Part shown: piece by piece, positions 55,275 through 64,000 of the stretch
How positions within the stretch are numbered: position 1 is the first letter of the stretch
How the letters are laid out: every line of letters starts with the position of its first letter
Assembly: GCA_023662865.1 (NCBI GenBank)
Contig: JAMPIK010000004.1
Location: 1 to 64,000, forward strand
Reading direction: 5' to 3'
DNA length: 64,000 nucleotides
Source of the DNA: Prevotella sp.
GTDB taxonomy: Bacteria > Bacteroidota > Bacteroidia > Bacteroidales > Muribaculaceae
Notes under the pieces: generated by a model
What the model saw: the letters and a program-made list of their open reading frames with translations, nothing else
The model's database searches: none
What the model was told of the DNA's origin: nothing
Translations under genes and position numbers: made by a program

Positions 55275-58200
55275 ATGTCGACTGCAAAGAAAAACATACG
55301 CATTACTATATGGACGCTGCTGTTTGCAGCCGTCCTTTCAGTCGTTATGGCCCACCCGCAGTCTTCACGCACCGGCGCCGACAAGCTCCCCCCCCCCCGT
55401 CCAACCCGCCGGTGAACTTTGTTGCTCCCGGTATCCCGGACAGTATTATCCTCCCCTCGCCGGTACAAACCACCCTGCCCACGGAATATGCCGATTTTGC
55501 CGGCAAGGAATTTGCAGCTGACTTGCGCGACCCGTCCAATATAAAGACAGAGGCCATATATGACCCTGTAACAAAAATGTATGTAATTCATACAAAGGTG
55601 GGTGATATGGATCTCGTCACACCGTTTCAGATGAGTCCCGGTGAATACAATAATGTAACTGTTCGTCAGGATATGTTCGATTATTTCCAACAGCGCAATG
55701 CAGAAATATTCGAGCAGAAAGAGAAGCAGCCGTTTAATATCCTTGATATGAACTTCGCCCTCGGCCCTCTGGAAAAGGTCTTCGGTCCGGGCGGTGTGCG
55801 CCTTACCACACAAGGTTCCATACAGCTTAATCTCGGTATTAAAAGCAACAAGACCGACAATCCGGCTCTTTCCGAAAACTCTCGCAGAAAAACTTATTTT
55901 GACTTTGACAATAAAATTCAGGCTACAATCAATGCCTCGGTCGGAGACAAAATGAAGTTTAACATGACCTATAACACCGATGCAACTTTCGACTTCGATT
56001 CAAAGAACCTCAAGCTCGCTTACGAAGGTAAGGAAGATGAGATTATCAAGCTGATTGAAGCCGGTAATGTGTCAATGACTACAGGTTCCTCTCTCATACG
56101 AGGAAGTACGGCTCTGTTTGGCCTGAAAACCAAATTGCAATTCGGCAAGCTGACTCTTACCGGGCTTGTCTCCCAACAGAATTCAGAGAGTAAGACAGTA
56201 AATACGCAGGGCGGTGTGCAGACTACTCCTTTCTCCATCAAAGCCGATGACTACGATGCAAACCGCCACTTCTTCCTCTCGCAATATTTTTATGAGCATT
56301 ACGATGAATTCGCCGCAAAACTGCCTCATGTAAGCAGCGGTATAAACATTACTCGTATTGAAGTGTGGGTTACCAACAAGAGCGGTAAGTACGATGAAAG
56401 TCGCAACTTCGTCGGATTTATGGATCTTGGTGAGTCAACCAATCTTGCAACTGACTATTGGACTGTGAATCACAGTCAGATTGTCCCCTCAAACCAAAGC
56501 AATAACCTGCTTTCCGTAATAAAAACGGACTATTCCGGAGCGCGAAACATAAATCAGGTGACACAAGTACTTGCTCCCCTGAATGCGTATGGAATCGAAG
56601 GCGGCAAAGATTACGAAAAGGTAGAAAGTGCACGTCTGCTCAATAGCAGCGAGTATACATTAAACTCAACCCTCGGATACATTTCGCTTAAGTCAGCCCT
56701 TTCTTCAGACGAAGTATTGGCTGTGGCCTTTGAATATACCTACGGCGGCAAAGTGTATCAGGTAGGTGAATTTTCAAACGATGTCACCAACACATCCGAT
56801 GCTCTATACCTTAAAATGCTGCGAGGCACTACCATCTCCCCGAAGCTCCCTATGTGGAAGCTGATGATGAAGAACGTCTACTCGCTCGGTGCATATCAGC
56901 TCCAAAGCAACAAATTCAAACTCAACATCAAGTACCTCAGCGACACTACCGGTACGGAAATTGTCTATCTGCCCGTAGGCTCGATAGCCAACCAATCGCT
57001 CTTGCAGGTGATGAACCTTGACCGCCTCGATAACAATCAGGAAAGTAATTCCGACGGTTTTTTTGACTACATTGAGGGCTATACGGTGCAAAGCTCTACC
57101 GGTAAAATAATATTTCCGGTAGCGGAGCCTTTCGGAGCCAACCTTATTAAAAAGATTGGCGACCCGGCCTTGGCACGTCAATATGCCTACACCGAGCTTT
57201 ACGATTCAACTCTGACTGTTGCTCGCCAGTTTGCCGATAAAAACAAGTTTACGCTTACCGGTGAATATCAGGCATCAAGCGGTGCGCAGATACGCCTGGG
57301 TGCCATGAATGTGCCGCGAGGATCGGTAGTCGTAACCGCCGGTGGTGTCACTCTTACCGAAAATGCCGACTATACCGTGGACTATACCATGGGTATTGTC
57401 ACCATCACCAACCAAAGCATTATCGACTCAGGCACGAATGTGAGTGTGCGCCTTGAAAATCAGTCGCTCTTCTCCATGCAGCGAAAGACTCTTCTCGGGC
57501 TTGACGCGCAATATAAATTCAACAAAGATTTTACAATCGGAGGTACTCTGTTGCATTTCTCCGAAAAGGCACTCACCGAGAAGGTAAATCTCGGTGATGA
57601 GGTTATAAATAATTCCATGTGGGGTTTGAACATGAGTTACAATACCCAATTCATGTGGCTTACAAACTTGCTGAATAAAATACCTACGGTAAATGCCGTA
57701 AGCCCCTCAACCCTCTCGCTCACAGCTGAATTTGCGCAGCTCGTGCCGCATCAACAAAAGAGCGGTTCGCCTTCCGGTTCGTCCTATATCGATGACTTCG
57801 AGTCTTCACAAACAGGAATCGATATGCGCTCCCCATATTCATGGTTTCTTGCTTCAACGCCTTACGATGGCGGAGCCGATGCACTCTTCCCGGAAGCCTC
57901 ATTGACTAACAACGTGGCGTATGGCAAGAACAGAGCTTTGCTCTCTTGGTACTATATCGACAGGTTGTTCACACAGAAAAACTCAAGTCAGATACCCGGT
58001 TATCTCCGCAACGACTTGAACCAACTCTCCAATCCGTATGTACGCGAAATTCCTACACGCGAACTCTTCCCGAACAGAGAAAACAGTTATGCCGAGAGCC
58101 AGACAATTCAGACTCTCAACTTGTCTTTTTACCCGAACGAGCGCGGCCCGTATAACCTTGATGACCAAGATGTAGACGATCAGGGAAATCTTCTGTTTCC

Positions 58201-61200
58201 GGAAAAACGCTGGGGCGGCATCATGCGCCGTATGGACAATACCAATTTCGAGACTTCAAATGTGGAGTACATTCAATTTTGGATGATGGACCCGTTCCTC
58301 GACCCGGATTTGAAAAACACCGAAGGCGGCGATTTGTATTTCAACTTCGGAGAAATAAGCGAAGATATTCTCAAAGACGGATTGAAGAGTTATGAGAATG
58401 GTTTGCCCATTGACGGCTCCAATCAGTTTATAACCGAAACCAACTGGGGGCGTGTCTCCACTCAAAACTCTCTTACATATGCGTTTGAGAACGCAGAAAA
58501 CGCACGCCCGATGCAGGACGTGGGTCTTGACGGTCTCCCCAATGCCGATGAGTTTACATTCCCGTCGTATTCCTCTTTCTTGGATAATATGCGCCGCAAG
58601 TTGCCCGGTTCCACTGTTAATGAACTGTCCGACAATCCTTTCTCGATATTCTCCGACCCGGCTCAGGATAATTACCACTTCTATCGTTCGCCGTGGTATG
58701 ATGACCACAAGAGCACAATCTTGGAGCGATATAAACACTATAACGGAGTGGAAGGCAACTCATTGTCGCCAAATCAAAGTGACAATCCATACTACCAAAG
58801 CGCACGTACGGTGCCCGATGTGGAGGATATAAATCAGGATAATACGCTAAATGAGTACGAACGCTATTTCCAATACCGGGTTTCAATTCGCCCGGAAGAC
58901 TTGGAAGTGGGCAAAAACTATATCACCGACAAGCGTCAGACACGCACTTTGGTGCGCAACGGCACATATCAGGAAGTAATATGGTATCAGTTTAAAATTC
59001 CTTTGAAACAACCCGATAAGGTAGTCGGCGGTATCAACGATTGGAGTACAATACGTTTCGCTCGTATGTTCATGACCGGCTTCAAAGCCGTGACCCACTT
59101 GCGTTTTGCCACACTCGAACTCGTGCGCGGCGAATGGCGCGACTATCAGTTTAACTTGAACAATCGCGATGACTCCCCGGCCGAAGGCGAACTCGACATG
59201 AGCATTGTGAATATCGAAGAGAATGCCGGTCGCGAGCCGGTAAACTATATTCTTCCGCCGGATGTAACTCGTATTCAGGACCCGGGGCAGGCGCAAGCTA
59301 CATTGCTGAATGAGCAGTCCATGAGCCTTAAAGTCACCGGCCTGCAAGCCGGCGATGCGCGCGGTGTGTACAAAAATACACAAACCGACCTGCGTATTTA
59401 CAAGCGCCTGCAAATGTGGGTACATGCCGAGGCTTTGGTTGATAATCAAACCAACCTGCGCAACGGCGATTTGGCTCTGTTCGTACGCTTGGGCTCCGAT
59501 GTGAAGAATAACTATTACGAATACGAAATACCTTTGGATATCACACCTCCCGGACAGTATAACAACCGAAGCGTGGCCGACCGCCGTATAGTATGGCCTC
59601 TTGACAACCGCCTGGATGTGAATTTGTCCGCATTCCCGGATATTAAAACCAAACGCAACCGTGACCGCTCGGCAGGGATGCAGGGAGTAGGGTTCAATGT
59701 ATTGTATTCCGAGCATGACCCCGCCAATGAGCATAACACAATTTCTGTTTTGGGTAATCCTTCGCTCTCCGATGTCAGAGTGATGCTCATAGGTGTGCGC
59801 AACAAGAGCAACACTACCAAGGGGGGTACTATTTGGGTGAATGAACTGAAAGTTACGGATTTTGACGAGAGTGGCGGCTGGGCTGCCAAAGGCAACATGA
59901 ACCTGTCGCTTTCCGATGTGGCTTCCGTAAATGCCGGTGCGCATATCGAGACAGCCGGTTTCGGTGGCGTAGACCAAGGGCTTGCAGCTCGCCGACTCGA
60001 TGATTACGAACAATACAACGTGGCGGTGCAGGCTGACCTCGGGCGTTTCCTCCCGGAGAAAGCCAAACTCTCCGCACCGGTGTATTATTCAATTTCAAAA
60101 GAAAAAACAACTCCCAAATATAATCCGCTTGATCAGGATATTCTGCTCAAAGATGCGCTTGATGCTGTTTCCACAAAAGCAGAGAAGGATTCAATTTCAA
60201 GCTTTGCCGTCACTCATAAGACGGTTGAGAGTTTCTCAATCTCCGGATTAAAATTCAATGTGCAGAGCAAGACTCCCATGCCTTGGGATCCGGCCAACTT
60301 TTCCGCCTCTTTCTCGTTCAACAAGCAGAAGAATATAGACCCGGTTACCGAATATGAAAACACCTCTGATTACAAAGGCTCTTTCCAATACAGCTACAAT
60401 CCGGTAATCAAGCCCTTCAAACCATTCTCTTTCATCAAGAGCAAAAGCAAGAGTGCCAAATTCTTGAAAGATTGGGAACTGAACTGGTTGTTTAGTTCGT
60501 TCTCCTTCTATACCAACATATCAAGGTATTACTATGAGCAGCAGACTCGCTCCGAGGTAGACCAATTCTTCCAGCTGCCCGTGCAGGTGAGCAAGAATTT
60601 TATTTGGGATAGACAATTAAACCTGTCATGGAATTTGACCAAGAGCTTGTCGTTTACCTTCGCTTCCAACACAACTGCACGTATTGAAGAAACAATCGGA
60701 GCCGTGAATAAGAAACTGTTCCCCGACAAGTATAAGGAATGGCGCGACACAGTGTGGAATTCCATCAAGGGGCTTGGTACGCCGTGGAACTATAACCAGA
60801 CATTCACGGCCACCTATCGTGCACCTTTCAATAAGATACCGGCTTTGGATTATCTCACCGGTAATGTGTCGTACAATGCAATCTATAAATGGGATCGCGG
60901 TGCAACCGTAGATGATGTCTATCTTGGCAACTCAATCCAAAATCAGGCTACATGGAATGCCGATGCACGCATTAATTTTGAAAATCTGTTTGGCAAAATC
61001 CCGTATCTCAAAGCGGTTAACAAGCGGTTCTCCACTTCAAACTCGGCAAGGAATACCAATATCAAGAATTCCAAGAAAGAGAAGTCCAAGAAGTTTGAAA
61101 AAGTGATTACTTTGGCAGAGGATACCACTACAACAGTGAAACACAACCTCAAGGTTAAGAAGGTGCGCATTACCGCCATTGAAAACGGCAAGCCGGTAAA

Positions 61201-62740
61201 ACTTCAGACCAAGACAATCGATGAAAACACGATTGAAATTCTTGACCGCGGTGCGCGAGACATCAAGTTGACCGTAACCGAATCCAAAGCCGAGGACAAA
61301 AAGAGCGTATGGAAAGATGTTGCCGACTACACCCTGCGTCTGGTGATGATGCCGCGTAATTTCAGCTTCAAATGGCGTCAATCCAACTCTATGACGTTGC
61401 CACTGTTCCGCCCCGATGTGGGAGATATCTTCGGACAGACACGTAACTACGGACCAATGGCGCCGGGCTTGGACTTTGCTTTTGGTTTTACTGACGAGAG
61501 TTATCTGAACAAAGCCCTTGACCGCGGCTGGCTTATCACAGATGCCACTCAGATTTCTCCGGCTATATGGAGTACTACTCAAGAGTTCAATTTCGAACTT
61601 AATCTTGAGCCTGTACGCGGCTTGAAGATATTGTTGACGAACAATCGTACTGACAATCGTACACAGCAGGTACAGTTTATGTATGACAATATGCCGACAA
61701 ACCGTACCGGCTCGTTTACCAAGACACATATAGCCATTGCTACTGCATTACGCGGATGTTCAGCCGATGACGGCTACGCATCTCAGGCATTTACCGACTT
61801 CCTGAATGCCATTCCGGTAGTTGCCGAGCGATATGAGGCTCAATACCGAGGCACTCATTATCCCGGTTCCGGGTTTATGGAAGGTAATCCGTTAGGTGGC
61901 ACAGTCTTTAATCCGGAGGTCGGAACAGTGTCTCGTACTTCTTCCGATGTGCTTATCCCGGCCTTCTTGGCGGCATATTCGGGTCAGGACGCTCGCAAGG
62001 TGTCTCTTACTGCTTTCCCCTCTCTTGCGGCTATTCGCCCCAACTGGCGTGTGACTTACGATGGTTTGATGCAGATGCCCTGGTTTAAGAAAATGTTCAA
62101 GAGTTTTACTGTCTCTCACGCATATCAATGTACCTATTCGGTAGGGTCGTATACCTCTTATTTGAACTGGATCGGGGTAGACGGCGATAGGGGGTTCACT
62201 CTTGATGAGCAGACACAAAGTCCGATACCGTCATCGCCCTACAACATTTCATCAGTGACGATTACCGAAAAATTCGCACCATTGATTGGTGTGAGTGCCA
62301 CCCTTAACAATGGAGTGACTTTCAACGCCGAGTACCGCGACTCACGCACCCTGTCGCTCAACTCATCGGCCGGACAGATTGTTGAAGCTACCAGCAAGCA
62401 GTTTACAATCGGTGCGGGATATAAGTTTGCAAACTTCAACAAGGTGCTGAAAATAGGTTCATCGCAAGGCGGTACTAGCAACGACCTTACACTCAATCTC
62501 GATTTCTCATTTGCCAACAATCAGAGCCTAATTCGCAAGATTGAGACTGCATTCACACAAGCGCAGAACGGCACTCAAACCCTCTCAATTAATTTCACTG
62601 CGCAATACATATTGTCACGGCGACTCACACTCGGAGCCTTCTTCGATCATCAGGTCAACACACCGCTTGTATCCAACAGCTCATATCCTACATCGAATAC
62701 CAATTACGGTATTTCAGTGAATATGTCTCTCGCTCGGTAA
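55275..62740 (+). CDS. sprA: T9SS outer-membrane translocon SprA (Sov), out of frame at a poly-C tract
   Basis: The reading frame from ATG 55310 gives 2476 residues with the SprA hallmarks: DLRDPSNIKTEAIYDPVTKM near the N-terminus, FNMTYNTDATFDFDSK, and a C-terminal barrel end. SprA forms the giant barrel through which type IX cargo crosses the outer membrane. That frame lacks a signal peptide. A good one is encoded 35 bp upstream in another frame, from ATG 55275 (MSTAKKNIRITIWTLLFAAV, then LSVVMAHPQS), and runs into 11 C at 55388-55398. With 11 C this frame ends at TGA shortly after. With 12 C (or 9) it would join the main frame directly. As written, functional export seems lost. Either the tract is phase-variable or the assembly miscounts a homopolymer. 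It is followed by tamL. Confidence 0.85.
55388..55398 (+). repeat. 11-base poly-C homopolymer in sprA
   Basis: Eleven C in a row just after the SprA signal peptide encode a proline run. It is the only homopolymer of this length that I noticed within a coding region of the window. A change of +1 or -2 bases restores a full-length SprA with its signal peptide. Confidence 0.9.
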
Positions 62741-62747
62741 TTTTTTG

Positions 62748-62755
62748 TAACTTTG
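62748..62755 (+). promoter_or_regulatory. -7 box before tamL
   Basis: TAACTTTG lies 8 bp before the tamL ATG and 7 bp after the sprA stop, so tamL may have its own nearly leaderless transcript. No strong -33 box is seen within the end of sprA. Confidence 0.45.
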
Positions 62756-62763
62756 CACTCTGG

Positions 62764-64000
62764 ATGTCAATACCTGCAAATAAAATATCTGTTACGGGAG
62801 TATTGGCGGTACTGGTAGGGTGCTGTCTGCTCCTTGCGTGTTCATCAGTAAAACATGTGCCTGACGGCTCGTTGCTCCTTAACTCGGTGAATATTGATAT
62901 TCAGGACTCTACCAAAACATTCGATGAGGAGCAGATGGCATTGTACCTCCGGCAAATTCCCAACCACAAGTTTCTGTGGTGTGCCAAATTGCAGCTCGGC
63001 GTGTACAACCTCTCCGGCAAAGATACGACTAAATGGTGGAATCGCTGGATTCAACGTATCGGTGAACCGCCCGTGATTTATGACCCGGAGCTTACCGATT
63101 TATCGGCTAAGCAGCTGCGTCAAGCTATGATTAACAAAGGCTTTCTTTCCGCAAAAGTTGTGGTTGATACAATTGCCAAGCCGGAGAAAAAGAAAATCGA
63201 TGTGAATTACACATTGCTGCCCGGATTGCCGCATCTGCTCAAGAATATTGAATATCAGATAGATAATGATTCTGTTGCCGCTATTGTCAACAGACGGTTG
63301 ACTCGCAGTCTTATCCGAGAGTCCGATCCTTTGGATATGAATCTGCTGGATGCCGAGCGTGAACGCATTACCGCAGATTTGCGCAATCGCGGCTATTTCG
63401 GATATTCGAAAGACTATATTTCTTTCTCCGCCGACACTACACATGGCAGTACCGCAGTGGACCTAACTGTCATGGTTACAACTCCCAAAACTCGGCCGGG
63501 GCAGCTGAATGTAGACTCCCTTTTGATGTACGAGCCGCGCACTATAACCAATGTGTATGTAGTGCCGAATTATGACCCGGCGACCATGCTTTCCATGCGA
63601 GACCTGAACTTGGTTGACACCTTGCACTATGAGCGGTTGAATATCCTGACAAACAGCGAGCCATATCTTCGCCCGGCTGTATTGGCCGAGAATATATTCA
63701 TCGTTCCCGGACATAAATACAGCGAATATAATGTAACCCGCACATATCAAGCACTCGCGCGATTGGAGATACTCCGCTTTGTAAATATTCAAATGATACC
63801 CAACGGAGCCACCGGCCTTGATGCATATATTATGCTCACCCCGGGTAAACCGCAGACCATTACGTTGGAACTTGAAGGTACAAACTCCGAGGGCGATTTG
63901 GGTATGGCCACCGCAATAGGATATTCCCACCGAAACATAGGTCGCGGCTCGGAGACTTTCACGGCCAAAGTCAGGGGTGCTTACGAATCGTTGTCCGGAA
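62764..64000 (+). CDS. tamL: TamL-type BamA/TamA-family outer-membrane lipoprotein (partial)
   Basis: Open from ATG 62764 to the window edge (412 codons). It starts with a lipoprotein signal (LVGCCLLLAC) and then POTRA-like repeats: VPDGSLLLNSVNIDIQ, LRQAMINKGFLSAKVVVDTI, RITADLRNRGYFGYSKDYIS and LARLEILRFVNIQMIP. After TITLELEGTNSEGDLGMAT it enters the first barrel strands (AIGYSHRNIGRGSETF). TamA-like proteins that are lipoproteins (TamL) are characteristic of Bacteroidetes. It is the expected partner of TamB encoded 8 kb upstream, and both flank sprA. The barrel's C-terminal part is outside the window. Confidence 0.85.
   Translation, partial: MSIPANKISVTGVLAVLVGCCLLLACSSVKHVPDGSLLLNSVNIDIQDSTKTFDEEQMALYLRQIPNHKFLWCAKLQLGVYNLSGKDTTKWWNRWIQRIGEPPVIYDPELTDLSAKQLRQAMINKGFLSAKVVVDTIAKPEKKKIDVNYTLLPGLPHLLKNIEYQIDNDSVAAIVNRRLTRSLIRESDPLDMNLLDAERERITADLRNRGYFGYSKDYISFSADTTHGSTAVDLTVMVTTPKTRPGQLNVDSLLMYEPRTITNVYVVPNYDPATMLSMRDLNLVDTLHYERLNILTNSEPYLRPAVLAENIFIVPGHKYSEYNVTRTYQALARLEILRFVNIQMIPNGATGLDAYIMLTPGKPQTITLELEGTNSEGDLGMATAIGYSHRNIGRGSETFTAKVRGAYESLSG

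Noticed and set aside
58883-60013. 376-codon minus-strand frame inside sprA
   Set aside because: Antisense shadow of a strongly supported coding region.

Overview
This 64-kb window is from the chromosome of a member of the Bacteroidales. The evidence is the -33 TTTG / -7 TAnnTTTG promoter boxes, lipoprotein and gene types typical of the group, the RprX/RprY pair, a TamA-like lipoprotein (TamL), and SprA with several proteins carrying C-terminal tails like those of type IX secretion (T9SS) cargo. Base composition and gene content suggest a gut Muribaculaceae-like organism; the family assignment is inference.

Layout. 1-6.5 kb: a partial AAA-ATPase/PD-(D/E)XK gene, a TPR / PstS-like / small membrane protein operon, an SDR oxidoreductase, and an overlapping DUF6291-like/DnaC-like replication pair. 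6.6-10.7 kb: rpsP, tRNA-Glu(CTC), prfA-pyrF, a lipoprotein and a small membrane protein. 10.7-14.05 kb: a strikingly AT-rich cassette between two GC-rich hairpins. It holds a six-cysteine secreted-peptide precursor, a TlpA-like thioredoxin lipoprotein and a C39-like/VKOR/thioredoxin fusion. All three genes are interrupted only by in-frame stop codons (TAG, TGA, TAG, TAA), with no frameshift. 14-19.2 kb: a BlaI/M56-TonB regulatory pair with a palindromic operator inside its promoter, then glyA, bioD, an RNase D-like exonuclease and a small membrane protein. 19.3-28.7 kb (minus strand): a probable operon manA-valS-S9 peptidase-fabD-asd-HExxH membrane protein-WYL regulator. 28.8-31.5 kb: a small DUF6582-like protein and the rprXY two-component system. 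31.5-35.5 kb (minus strand): tsaD-cinA C-terminal domain-HAD phosphatase-polytopic membrane protein.

36-50 kb: an island of large secreted proteins, five with short T9SS-like C-terminal tails, plus an IdeS/Mac-like cysteine protease. One of them is a 1683-residue protein with near-identical internal duplications. 50-64 kb: tamB-ruvA-sprA-tamL, an outer-membrane biogenesis and T9SS locus. sprA is out of frame with its own signal peptide at an 11-C homopolymer immediately after the signal peptide.

The cargo island and the sprA/tam locus fit together functionally: the machinery that builds and crosses the outer membrane lies beside genes for proteins likely to use it. The best candidates for unusual biology are the AT-rich peptide/oxidative-folding cassette, the sprA poly-C tract as a possible switch of T9SS, and the IdeS-like protease translationally coupled to a small protein that carries a C-terminal sorting-like tail.
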